Assembly (NCBI GenBank): GCA_003993805.1
Contig: RSEF01000021.1
Span: forward strand, 5,682,550-5,746,549
DNA from: Himantopus leucocephalus
Taxonomy: Eukaryota > Chordata > Aves > Charadriiformes > Recurvirostridae
Length of the DNA stretch: 64,000 nt
Reading direction: 5' to 3'
Part shown: positions 1 to 12,545 of the stretch, one piece after another
Layout of the letters: each line of letters starts with the position of its first letter
Position numbering within the stretch: the first letter of the stretch is position 1
Notes under the pieces: model-generated
Databases searched by the model: none
The model's input: only the letters and a program-made list of their open reading frames with translations
Told to the model about the DNA's origin: nothing
Position numbers and translations under genes: made by a program

Positions 1-1811
1 AAAAGCACAAACATGATCCCTACTTTCAGTCAATATCCAGATTTATGTATATTTTCTTGAGAATGCATTTTGAGTAAAGACTGTAAAGTCTGGACACTAC
101 AGCCTAGACGAAAGCCATCAAGTTTATCTTTTTTCCTGGTATTCATGGCCTCTTTATTAAACTGTATTAAAAAAAATTACAAAGGTACAGATTGCAAAGC
201 TGCTTTTCTCTTTCCTGCCTAAACGTAATTTTTTTTTTTCCTGAAAATGTGCAACACTTGTTAGAGCAATCACTCATCTGCATCAAATGTTTAGTCTTGA
301 GACTTGTGCTTGAAGTATCTTTAGAACCTATGTAGGGCATGGAGAACTGGGAACAGTGGAATGCCAGAAAATCGGATTATTCAATATTTTATTCTTTCCT
401 CAGTACTACTCCTTTCCAGTCCTCGTAACCAGTCTAGGAAGCTGAAGCTCTACCACTATGCTACCATATTCACATGAGAAAAGAAAACTTGCATCTCCTC
501 TTTTCCTTGGAATGCCTTTAGCAGACCAAATCTAATAACAACAAAGACAAGCTGGCGCAACACCACTACAGGACAGACAATCAGCACTGCTCTTCCCATG
601 GTCAAAACTCATTCTATTGATATTCTCATGAGAGATGCTGGAAAAAAGCTCAGCATAGAAACTAGTTTATGAAAGACATTAGAAAGGAGCCTGCTAGAGT
701 TAATTGTAGGCTGTTCATAGGTAAATGAAATAAAACTACCCCCCGCAGCAACTGAGAGACTCCAAAACCAGATGGCTCAAAAGACAGAGGGTCAGAACTC
801 ATTTTTCTTCTTTGCCCCACAATGTCCAGATTTTCCCCGGAGCTCAGCCTTTTAAAAACAGGGCTTTTTTAAACATTTGCCCACGTCTATCTGTTAATAA
901 GGATCTTAAAAAAAACCCAAATAAATAAGGGTCACTCTGTTCATTAACTGTCTGTACAGAAAGCACTTAAGAGTAAAGGCTTTTTATTGCCCATGCAATT
1001 CTATTTACCAGATTTATACTAAGATCCTGCAGCGCGATGCAGGTCGTGCAATAGGCCTGTAAAAAGAATCACGTTGTGTCTATGTGAGGTTGGCTTGTTG
1101 GGTCCAAGTTTCAGGCAGAGGGACTGATATCACAGCATAAGAGCCTAGGTTCAAATTCCCAACCCAGTGGAAACAGTTTTGAATTCTCACAAGCTGTTGT
1201 TTATCCTTCTGTAATAGACAAATATCAGACTGCTAAGGTTAATTCATAGGTCACCCGGCTTGTATATGCTTTAACTACTGAAGCTCTGTTGGTTGTGATT
1301 GGACTTCAAAAACACTAATTTCTTCCCAAGGGTGCATAAGGCTCCCTAGTCCAACTACCCACTCCTTCCCATCGCTTGTGCAGCGTGCAGAATGGATGCT
1401 CAGTGGGACTGCAGAATAGGTGCCAACGCCACAGCCAGCGTCCTACGAACAAGTCCCTTCGTTTGCACAGACCCCAGCTAAATTAGTTGGTACTGGTGAA
1501 TTGATTTCCAGGACCTGGATTATAAGTTTCCCAGATCTCCCTGGATCTTGAATGTGTAATTTGAATTTTCATCATGCAATATTAGATTTTATGTTATTAC
1601 AGGCGTGTGCCTCCTACTCCTGAGAAACCAGTGAACTGCATGGTGCTGCAAACGGGCCAATCTTGCTGTCTCCGGAGCTGATGTGAATACTATTATTTAG
1701 ATGTGGAAAAATGGGATCCATTTTACTAAACAGTTCTTCTGAGACAGAGTTCTAGTTGCCATATTTTCCACATCACATAGTGGTGGTTTTTTTAAAGACA
1801 ACAAAAATAAG
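1..1811. other. Intergenic DNA, nothing recognised
   Basis: AT-rich, without a credible ORF, RNA gene or repeat that I could identify. It probably belongs to the interval between CTNNBIP1 and the next gene to the left (CLSTN1 in mammals). Confidence 0.6.
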
Positions 1812-2360
1812 CTAAAAACATGCCATTGTTTGTCTTGCAATTGGCTTCAAGCAAACCGTTGTTCTTCCTCTACTTGTGGTATCTGACCCGAACTCCTCTC
1901 CCCTCCTGGCCTGCTCAAATTCATCACATCTGGCAATAACAGTCTGCAGCTTCGCTAGATGTTTCCCCACATAGTCTCGAAGCATTTTCACACATCGATA
2001 TATTAAAAGCTTCACAAACCTCTGCAAGGCACGGTCAATACCTTTATTGTCTGGCTGCCGAAGAAAATGATTTAATTCCCGTGTATTGGTCACAAAGAGG
2101 GTCTGGGACAACAGTCGGAATTGATGCAGACATCCCAATTTCCGAGGCCATGTTTTGACTACATGAACTATCTCTGGTGCTTTAAAAAGTCCCTTTCAAA
2201 ATTATCTGGTCCAGGAGGAAAGCCCCCTTTTACTTTTTTTTTTTTTTGTTTTCCTTTCTCTAAAATTCCAGTGCTCCTGGCTTCTTCCTCGCAGTGCCTT
2301 GGCGATTTCAGTTACCATCTCATCAGACAAGACTGCAGCTAATTCCTTTGTTGTTTCACA
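1812..2360 (-). pseudogene. Unidentified protein-like stretch, frame-broken (possible pseudogene)
   Basis: On the minus strand, an open frame from about 2360 to a stop at 2202-2204 includes LAAVLSDEMVTEIAKALRG. A second frame, open from about 2190 to the stop at 1812-1814, contains TWPRKLGCLHQFRLLSQTLF and, further on, KMLRDYVGKHLAKLQTVIAR. The composition is that of a helical protein rather than random DNA. Two frame changes would be needed to join the parts, at an A14 tract (2234-2247) and near a short T run around 2185. No ATG start is clear; the second frame begins with TTG if forced. I do not recognise the family. It could be a decayed retrocopy, an old gene remnant, or a real exon with homopolymer errors in the assembly. 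Confidence 0.3.
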
Positions 2361-5300
2361 TATTTATTTCTATTCTGACAGATACCAGTTGTGACCCTTC
2401 CTTGCAGTAAGCCACTGCCCTCCTGACCTCCACTGTAATTGCAGATTTGCTAATCATGTTTTGATCACCCACCCATCTAATCGCTGCCTGCTGCAAGCCA
2501 CGGAGACGGCCCTGTTTTCAGGGAAGAAGAGCATAACACGCAAATGCGATGCTTGTGTTCGCATCCGTATGGAAGGGATCAGAGGATTAAGAGGAACAGT
2601 CAGCCCCGATTAACGCTGCCGAGGGAGCGAGAGCTCCTTGCCAACAGCAGGGGCCGATTGCCTCCCCGTGGGGAGCTCCAAGGCAGACAGTCTCCCTACA
2701 AGGACGCATCTGTCTGCTGTTTTTAAAGCTAGATGCTGCTTTCCATTGCTACTCTGCAATAGAAAGGAGGTCAAATGCTGACAGCAAACTGTCTTGGGGT
2801 GGGAAGGTTGTGTTAAAGAAGTGGAATACTCTTCTGGGAACTTACCGAAGATAAACAGAGGTTTGTTTCTCTCACTGACTCAGGCACTGACCTACCACCA
2901 GCAGGAATACAGCACAATTTGATTCAGTGGCTTTTGTACAGGCTGAATAGGTGTTCTGAACATATTAACCTTAAAAGGGAGTCAGCAAAGAGCTGTAGCG
3001 TCTTAACAAAGCAGGAAACAAATACACACTCAGAGCTAAGGCTCACGTACCCAGCAGAACCAACATTTCCACGGCTTATACTCAGCACAAAGGTAAGGAC
3101 GTTCCCCCCACCCCCAACCCACCTAATACATGTAAGTGAATCTGAGTGATTTAGAATAATTACCCCATCCCAACATGTGCTGCTTTAATGTATCTGTTAG
3201 ATTGTTAACTCTGTGTTTCTCTCTACCCAGTGAAGGAAGTGAGTTCTTTTGTAAAGGTTATGTGCCCACTTCTTCCATGGGATCACCTTCTGCTGGACCC
3301 AGTGCGATCTCAAGGACCATCCCACTACCTAGACAAACATTCAGCAGCCAGGAATTTCCATTCCACATGTACCATTTAACATTTCAGGTTTTCTCTTGTT
3401 TTCAGTATGGACAATGAGCCTCTGATGTAAGACTTCCTACATTTTCTCCTTCTGGTCTATCCACTGTTCTTCTGTGTCAGTCCGGAGCGGACCAGCTGGA
3501 GAAGTGGAATGACAGACTGTCTTCTGCAAAGGAGCGGGGGCAGGGGGCTGTAAATCCCATGTTGTGTTAAATGACTGAAGTACAGCGCTTTGCACTGCAT
3601 TCTAACAGCACATGTTTCTCCATGTTTACTGCTGCTTCAATGATACATCGCCCGTCGAGTGCAAGTAAAAAGCTTATGCGATGAGACAGGCATATCATCC
3701 TGTCTGAAGCTCGGCTTACACCGACAGTGTCGTGCAGCACTAGGAAGAGCCTCTGGGAATGACTGGTGTCTGTGTAACATTACATTAAAATACAACTCAG
3801 GATAGGTCAAGTATTTATTGACCTGATCTAAGAATGAGTCCGAGTGCCCATTTTTTACCGATTTGAACAGGAGGGCTATGATGACAGCTAAAATTCCAGA
3901 GACTCTGCAATGACTGAGGAGTCCTCAAACTGAGCAAGATGCACAGGAGCTAGTCTTTTCTACTTGTTAAAGCCATGCCTTATGTACAAGATCATCATAC
4001 GGCATTCTACAGTCCTAATCCTAGACCCTGAAGTAGCAGCACAGATTAGAGTTTTTGACCATTTTCTAAAGTAACGTCACCAGTAACCAGTGAGACATCC
4101 CAGAGAGAAACGATACTTGAGCAATGAAGGGGAAAAAGACCCTAAATATCTGTAGAATACTCGTTTTTTTCAGTGAAAGGCACACAAAGCCACACATCAT
4201 ACACTAGAAATGCACAAGAGAGTTCAGCATTAGAACATCTTCATACCCTTTTCCCTCAAGCATCTCTGCTCCCTTTGCTTCCCAGCTCTCATTCTGCCTG
4301 ACAGCTCCTTAATCACAGAATCTCTGTCACATGCATAAAGCATTATTTAACCTCCAGCACAGAGGAAAACGCAGTTATAACCTACTGGGTTTTCCCCTTT
4401 AATCTCTCTCTTTTTCCCCTTACTGCTTCCCCTCTCTTTTTAGTAGCTCTAAGCAAGAACTGTGCTAACAACCTTCAGAAAGATTTATTCAGGTCCAGAC
4501 AGGAACCAACTCTCTGCACTCTGTCAAGACAGGAGACTAAAGAAACACCACAAACGACCTCTTCTTTCTACCCAGGTGGCAGAACACACTACCCCAAGCA
4601 GCATGGCCTCTCCTGCAAAGACGTCAGTATGTGTCTTTTTAGAATTACAGAACCAATTTAATTGTGGCTGAAGCTCAACTAAGTCACTACCCAGTCCTGC
4701 AGATGGCATGTTGCTTATGATCCCTAAGTGGTATCTATCTAATAGTACTTGTCTTTCAGAGGTGGTTTTGTGGCTTTGCTCTACAGCAACCTGACACAGT
4801 TGAATTTAATGTTCCTTGTGTCTGAGCTGAACTCAAGCTGTTGACTTTAACCTGTGAGCACTACCCGGTCTAGGATCTTGCTATGTCAAACACCTCATTA
4901 TCTGTGATCCATCTCACCAGTACTTAACCCACGGTGCTTTTTCTGACAAATTCTCTATTTAGACCTCTAAGGACAGAGGAAGGGATGTTCTTTATAGAAG
5001 TGTATGAGCTGTGAATCTTTGCATACATAGCAGTGTTACCACACTAGTCTACTACTTACCAGAGCAGGTACGTATCTGAGCTCTGCTGGTTTTGGTTTCT
5101 GCAAAACCCTTAGAAAGCCTTTCCTGTTTGTTATGGTCTACAGTTAACCTGAACACTTCTCAGTTATCTAGCTCTTGGCTCCTCCTTTTGACAATGGCAC
5201 TGAAAGTGAAAAGATTTCATTTAATTACCTGCACCACTCCAATCCTCTGACATCTACATCTAGACTTTGCTACATTTTGAGAGGAGGAAAAAAAAAATCA

Positions 5301-8300
5301 AGTAAAAATGACCACGTAGCCACACTAGCCAGCGTAAGTCCAAATGTCCCATTGTGTTTCAGAAGACTTTGACCCCAAGGTCAAGGACAGACTAAAACAA
5401 AAGGCTCTACTGTACACACATATGGACGAGCAGCTAAGCGTGCTACAGAACCAGCATGCAGCACAGCTCCTTTTAGAGGGAGACTGTGAAGTCTGGTGCT
5501 GCTGGTGAGGCAAGTCAAAAGCTTAAGATTCTGTCTAGTTTAATTACCATCTTTCACCAGGCTCAAAGAAGCTTATGAGAATACAACAGTGAGGCAGAGC
5601 CCTCCTCTTACGCTTCCACCGCCAGAAACTCATCCACTCCTGACCTGCCCCTATCATCCTCCTCACACACCCCAGAGATTTAGTAGAATCTAGCCTTGAA
5701 AAAATAAACCACAAAATAGAGTACAGGCTGTGCTCTGAACTGTTCTACTTGCAGGACAAAGCTCCATGCCTAGCTGCAACCAGGCACCAGGCACACACGT
5801 CAGGCGTTCACTGCAGTCATCCATCAGGGGACACGTAGCTAATGTCTGCCTGCTGCAGGCACTTGAGATACATGACAAAAGACCAAAGGAAAATGCTTGG
5901 CTACCACCGTCCATTCCAATCACATTCAATGCAATTTACACTGTGCCCTCTGATTAGGGGGTCAGAAGCAAAGCTGAAAATGGATTACAGTGCATAGTCA
6001 GCAGCAACACTAGCTTCTTCCCCTGCTTCACGGGACAAATATATGTATATAATAAATAACATCCAAAGCTGCTCTCTCTCTTTTGAAGGAGCATCCTTCC
6101 TCTGAAATCACAGAAAACTTTCCATCCCTTCACACGCAGTGAGACCATCACAGTCTTTACCCTATACTATAATGACGACTAGTTCCAGGGACATCGTCCC
6201 TTGCTGCTGTGGTTGAACACAGCGCTCCCGTTTGCAAACTAGACACGATTAAGCTCTGCTTCAGTTCCAGTCACAAGTTGCTCTGCAGTCTTGGACCACA
6301 ATGATGCATTTAGCTTCTCTGGAGGAACAGACTAAGGGCAAGAAACAAAAGCGACTTTTGAGCTCTTGTGGCAGCTTAAAACAAAACCCCACAGGTCAAA
6401 CAGCTAGAGAGCAAGGTTTTGGAGCCACATTCTTATTCTGGTGTATCTCTACATCAAGCCTTGATCTGAACTTATCCATGCTCATCTCACAAAATCCCCC
6501 TCATTTGGGGAAAGATATTTTCAGAACAATCATCCTTGTTTCTTACATCAGTTGGAATATTGCAAGCATCAGGAGAGCACTGAGTTATGGCCATAGGCTT
6601 TATCCGAGAAGAGCAGTAAAATTACTTTCACCTCACTGCAAGATGGGAATGTGTAAACACCAAACTCCGCATGCTTGAATAACTTAATTATGATTTGTGC
6701 CTTCTAAAATTTGAAATTAGCTATAGAAAAGTGGTGTGCAGTGCAAGTAAAACACAGGGAACTAACTCTCTGCTTGGGGCTAAGGCCCTAATGGTTAAGC
6801 CGAGAACACTACTTAAACAGCCTTTCAAACATAAACCTAGCTAAATGGGTCCTTAATATTGTAAGAGTTTCAACTCAGAACGCAGATGTAACATTAGGAT
6901 TCAGCTCAACCAACTTTAAGTAACAGGTTAATCAGAAGTATTCTACAACCTTGGGGAAAAAAAAGTTATTAACCACCCACATCACTCACAGAGTGGGTAA
7001 AGGGCCTTTTTCTCTGGGAGAGTCCAAAGAGCTCAGGTGCTGGGTAGCAATGACACGCACAACACGGGGAGAGCGCACTTGCCATGCATCAAGTGTCTCC
7101 AGCTGCTCCCATCAAGGGTACAGACAGGATCATCTTCTGACCCTGTAGGGATTGGTGTACTTGTAATACATCAGTAAAGGGCAGCAACAATCATCTAAGG
7201 TGAAAAACTAAAGAAAAGTATAGATGCATCTGTGCACACCTGGGTCGGAGGTAGTATTGTAATCACTAAACAAAGGCTGAAAGTTTATCTTCTGAGTTTC
7301 ACAGGCCTCTGGCCACAGATTAGCATTTAGTAGCAAGGAGAGTTAACCTCGAAAATGTCGAGACAGCAAAAAGTTCTGTGCATATAACGATTTCATGCCG
7401 ATACATGAGGCAGCTTGTGAGCAGGCCAGATTATAAAGCTTCAAAAATTTTTTTTCTCTTTTCCAAAATAAACAATCCCCAAAATTGAAGTGCTTCAGGC
7501 TACAAAGGAAACCAGCCAGGTTCTTTATAACATACTGCAGGAATTCTGCTTAGGGCAAATCAGCTGCAAAGAAAATGAAAGCAGAGCTCAGAAGACAGTA
7601 GGAGATTTCTTTTCTGTCTTTGTATGGGAACCTCATACAGTCTGACAGGGAATAGATTCAAGCTCCTCTCTTACCTTGGTAAGTCATAACAATGCTCATC
7701 CCTGTATACAGCACTTTTATACTTGTAAAACTGTGAAAAGCATCAGTAACAAGAGGAGGTTTAAGGGAAACTGTAGCGCAAAGTCTCTATAGAGACTTGC
7801 TGTATTTACACAGCAAGTCTCAGGCAGATCTGGAAAAACCACGGCAATCCCGTGACCTATTTACTGCGGCTCTGAAGAAGTCACCGGAGACACGGGACGC
7901 ACAGTTTGCAGGATGCAAGCGCTACAGCAAGCTGATCGTGCTACACCTGAGGCTGCAGGAAAAAAGTCTGTCCAGCAAACACCCATCAGCACTATGCCTG
8001 GCTCATGACTACCAAAATCTGACACTTTTAACACCTTTAAAAGCTAGTTTTGTGCGAGGCGGTTCATATTGCCTAAATTTATTGAATTAATTAATCCAGG
8101 CCTAACTGACAGGATCCTTAATGCTACTCTGCAGCAGAAAGTGAAATAAAAGAAGTGAAAACATTTTACCTACAAGAAATTAAAAAATAAATTCTATTTT
8201 GTTGATGCTGTGAACAGGGAAGGATTTGCTCTGCATACGTCACTGACTGATCGCACCACTGGGCAACACACAGGTCCAGTTTCATTCGAGCGCTGAACAG

Positions 8301-10539
8301 TTTGATGCTGAGGCTAGATGTACACCATATTGCTTTAAAAATTGATTTAAAAGTCAACTGCATTCAGCAAATATCCCACCAAGGCAGCAACTGTGGAACA
8401 CTTGGTGCTCCTGTTACTCTTACACCTAAACCAACTATTCTGCAATTTTTACAAAGCTTCTTAAAAGCTCTTTATTAAACAACTAAGCTTTGGAACACTT
8501 CGTTACTGATGAGTAACAGTGAAGAAGAGATGCTTACTCACTAAGGACTCTTTCTTTTGTAGAGACTGAATACAACAGAAGCTTCCTTAAACCTCCTCCA
8601 GAAATTGTTCATACTGCACTGTTGGTTTCTGCTGGTCCCAGTACCCCGCAGCCTTATTTGCTGTCAGCTCTGCCACACAGTCCTTTAGGAGGCAAAAGAC
8701 CAAAAAGAAAACTGAAGGACTGATCTTAAAGTAATCCAAATCATACATTCCCCTCGTTGCCCCAGCACTCAGTATGTCTTTCATATATATTTGATTCAAA
8801 ACTTTCAACTTTCAGCCTCTTTTTTTTTCCGCCTCCTGCATTATAAAACACTCATCACTTTAGACATGGCACTGCTCTATTCTTGTAACAGATTCTCAAT
8901 AGCTATAGAAATTTATCCCACATACAACCCCCAAGTCTTATTTAGGATGATCTCTTCTATAGGCGACAGGGGTCTTTGAATTTCATGGGCCATTTAATCT
9001 TTCACCTTCACTGGAACTATTTAGGCTGCTGGTGAATTTGAAATATAGACCTTATGAAACTGAAACAGATTTAATGGTAAAGCATTAGAAACTTTCACAC
9101 GGGCCACTGAACAGCCAAGAGAAGGAGACAACTTATAGTCTACTTACCTTAGATAGGAATAGGAACAAGAAATCGGAAGAGCTCATTTTATTAGTGGTCG
9201 AGCCTCTTTCAGGCAATAGCTCCTTCCAAAGTGTTGCTGTGCCACCAGCTCACATGCTCAGTTGCTCCAGGGTTTATTTTAGGACCTGGGAGAATCCATC
9301 TAGAGGCCTACGTGAATGGTGGAATCTCATTTTCATTTACAATGGGCAATGCTCACAGACACAATGACCTACCAACAATTACACCAATTGCTACCCATCT
9401 GGAGAGCGATGAGAGGAGTATCTGATTCATCTCTAAATGTTTTTTCCTCAAGCTCTGGAAAACACAGTGCGTTGGGAGAGGTAGATGATAATCTTGGTAA
9501 AAGTACAACAGCACATTTTGAATATCTAAAGGAACCCTCCCTAAAAGATCACCCAAAGGATGTGTGCTTTTTTGGAAGTGCCTCCTTTTATGAAGGCCTT
9601 AAGTACTACTTGGTTGGTAGTTGAACTATACAGCCTTTTCTATTTACAAATGTATTTCTATTTAGATCTATACTCACCTCTGACCTCTGAAACATTGGAC
9701 TTCTTATTTTTAATCTGTAATGGTTTGCTTGAGGAGGCAAAAGCACAAAGGTAAAGCTACAGAAATGTGTGTGTACAATAAACAAGTCAACCACGCTGAG
9801 GTGCTCTGTGCAGGTTTCTCTACCTCCCAATTAATCCAGGCTCCACAGTGGTAACAGGGATTTAGTTTTCATAGCAAGAAGATAAATACTTAGAAATATA
9901 ATTCAAGGGGAATACTGGAAAGCCCTAATGGCCACTACTTTCACCATGATTTATATGTGAATTCTTTATTATAAATCATCTAGCCCTGGTTACGAAATCA
10001 CCAGTGTCAAGGGGGAGAGCACACCAGTAACAAAGCAAGCACAAGTGTTCTCAAGAGACTGTATCTCCTCCAGTTTCTGAATCCCAAATCATGTTGTTAT
10101 ACAACACATTGCCATTTCTCAATATAGTACTCAAGACTCCGAGTTTGGAGTCTACATGGAAGTCTTCCACGAAGGTGAGGGAAGTATTTTCCATTTGGTG
10201 GTTTAACAGTATAATAAATCAATAAGAAACAAAAGCAGCTATTAAAAACTGTATTTCCCCCCCCCCCCAACAGTTACATTTTTAGTGAAAAGATTAAACC
10301 ACATAAACACTTCACTTTTCTCCTTGAAAAGATTTAACAGCTCAGAAATGCCATTGATACACATGGAGAATGCATGATAGCTTGACAAGGACAGGCCACC
10401 ACAACCCAGCCCATTCATTCCAGCCAGCAGCCAGAAACACACATGTCCCCTTAAATTAACCCTTTAAGGGCTGCCCCCCTTTGCACCAAAGTTAACATTA
10501 AAGTGCCTCTTAGGCAACCTGGTCAAAATTTAAGGAATC
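2361..10539. other. Intergenic DNA downstream of CTNNBIP1
   Basis: No recognisable gene. The small ORFs found here have no family resemblance, no splice context and ordinary AT-rich composition. A locally GC-richer patch at about 2540-2720 may be a conserved non-coding element but has no identifiable motif. The right end may include distal CTNNBIP1 3'UTR. Confidence 0.55.
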
Positions 10540-10557
10540 GTTTGGGCTTATTCCTGG

Positions 10558-10563
10558 TTTATT
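10558..10563 (-). terminator. CTNNBIP1: Candidate polyadenylation signal AATAAA, CTNNBIP1 distal
   Basis: This is an AATAAA in the transcript about 1.93 kb after the stop, with an overlapping ATTAAA just upstream. The resulting 3'UTR length would be close to that of mammalian CTNNBIP1. Use is inferred only. Confidence 0.35.
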
Positions 10564-11344
10564 TTAATAAAGAAGTTTCTTATCCAGCCCCAGCAAACAG
10601 GGGTAAAATATTGACTTTCACATTGAACTTTACAAAGCTGCAACTGAATCAAAAGGATCTTTTTCACAAGTAGATGTACAGTTGTTCTCATTACACATAT
10701 ATATATTTTCTCAAGGTAACTTCCCTCCTTGTGCTCAGAAGTCCGTTCTTCCTTTTGCATACATTCCATGGTTTCTCTCAAGCTTCTTCCCCATTTTGAG
10801 ACCATAACAGCAGCCTGTCATCATAATTTCTTGCCATGAAAACGGTCATGTTGTCACAGTCAGATTCTGGAATTGTTACTTCAAATAATTAACCACCATA
10901 TGAAAAGAACCAGGAACAGCTGAATGGAGTTCTGCTTTAATAAGACTTTTGAAACATCTTAAAGTCAGTGCAACCCACAGGAAAATCTATAAGTATTGTA
11001 AAAATGACCTGCACGTATGAGAGAAAATGAAGTGCTAGGTTTTAGGCAGCAGTGCTAGAAATTTTACGTGCAGATTCCTAAGAGTCAGTGCACTTCAGGA
11101 ATTTCACTGCAGGTTTGACAGTCTGTAAATGCGTGCGTTGTGTGTTTTAAGGCCCTGCAACTAACAGAGTAAGCCTGAGTGTCACCTGTACACTTGCTAC
11201 TGGACAGCTTAACGCAGCGCCACTGCCTCTTGGAACAGTGCGTAGAGAAAATGGTATCATCTTAGGATCCAGATAATCTCTGTATCACCAAACACTTGCA
11301 AGGAGCCAAACCACATGCAGTTTTTCAAGTGACTAGAAACTTAG

Positions 11345-11350
11345 TTTATT
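11345..11350 (-). terminator. CTNNBIP1: Candidate polyadenylation signal AATAAA, CTNNBIP1 proximal
   Basis: TTTATT on the plus strand reads AATAAA in the transcript, about 1.14 kb after the CTNNBIP1 stop. The hexamer is canonical, but its use cannot be shown from sequence alone. Confidence 0.3.
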
Positions 11351-12486
11351 AAAGCCCAGTGCAAGTTGGATTTGTGTTAACGATCATTAATTTTTCCTTA
11401 TGTGACAGCTAGTCTTGTGCAGCAATTAAAGGGTTAAAGTGGAACTATATGTAGTATTTTAAACAAGTTCACATATTCTCTATACAAATTTGGCAAATTC
11501 ATGTCACAGCCATAGATCTCATTCTTGCAATTCCTGCAAAATATCTACAGCTCCTCTGTCAGAAGCAAAGAGAGAAGCCACCTGGACAGCCAGGTCTACC
11601 AGGAGTTCATCGCACAGCCCATGCGGCAGCACGGAACGGCTGGTCATCTCCATGTTCCCGCTGAAACAGGTAGGCTTACTGAACTAAATATGCTTTCGAC
11701 ACATGCTCCCAAAGGAGCCCGAGGCCGCAGAGCGGATGAGTATGGAAAAACTGATTGCATCAGAAACACTGCAGCCAACAGGAAATCAAAAACATGATTT
11801 CAAAGCCAATCAAAAAACCAAAACCAATCCAAAAAAGCAAGCATTTATACGTGTGTAGATGTAATAAATATTGCAAAGCACATTTGTCTTTTCCCCCCAA
11901 GTCAGTAAGTATAAAGAAATAACCAATGCACCAAAAACATCAGCTTTCTGCAATGAAAATGTCGAAGTCAGCAAAATACCTGCAAGCCAACTGAAGAGAA
12001 AGCATTTGCATTGTCAACCAATCACAAGTTGCTTCCAGTTCTACGCAGCCAAATCAAACCCTCTTCAAATTCACAAGTTTGACCTAAATAAGCACCACAG
12101 CATGAAAAGCTTCTTTAGAAGTAGGATGTCAAGAGACTTTCTTTAAAATATAAAATAAAACGCAAGGTAAAAGGTTTTCATTGGTCAAGTTTGAAAAACT
12201 GTCTTCCTTTAGCCAATCACAGTCTGTCCCTTTGAGCCAATCAAAAATACACCTTTAGGTTTGTCCTTAATTAACACAGCCCAGCTGAGTAGCACAAACT
12301 TACAGGAATAGATGGCTGTGAGATGCATTCTGAGGGTTGAGCAAAGGGAAACAAAATTACAAAGGAGAAGGAATACCAAGGAACAATTAGGGTGGGCAAA
12401 GGAAATTATTAATGCTCAGCCATCCTCCTCTATCTTCAGGAATCTCACTGTCCTCTCCAGTTCTGTGTTGTTCAGGTATCCCGTAG

Positions 12487-12545
12487 TTACTGTCTTCTGT
12501 CTTCTGTCTCTGATCTGGAAAATGCCATCACAACATCCTCAGCAC
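12487..12545 (-). CDS. CTNNBIP1: CTNNBIP1 last coding exon with stop codon
   Basis: The acceptor is TTATTGCAG|GTGCTGAG at 12546/12545. It encodes the tail GAEDVVMAFSRSETEDRRQ (residues 63-81) and stops at TAA, 12489-12487. The tail is the part of ICAT that lies along the beta-catenin groove also used by TCF and cadherin. It lies 11.3 kb from the preceding exon, and its frame, phase and sequence all fit the family. Confidence 0.95.

Larger units (their letters stand above)
10540..12486 (-). other. CTNNBIP1: Probable CTNNBIP1 3'UTR (left end uncertain)
   Basis: This is the sequence 3' of the CTNNBIP1 stop. It has no credible ORF. AATAAA signals on the minus strand occur at 11345-11350 and 10558-10563, and another lies near 9966. 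A long 3'UTR of about 2 kb is normal for this gene in mammals, so the end near 10.54 kb is a guess. The part at 11806-12241 contains six CCAAT motifs on the plus strand (ATTGG in the transcript). Confidence 0.5.

Noticed and set aside
8587..8808. Minus-strand 73-codon ORF ending in a protein-like EQFLEEV tail
   Set aside because: No family resemblance, no supporting splice context, and a length expected by chance.
10456..11437. Complementary 12-mers TTAACCCTTTAA (10456) and TTAAAGGGTTAA (11426) as a long-range 3'UTR stem
   Set aside because: A 12-base match of low-complexity sequence within 1 kb is weak, and no longer pairing extends around it.
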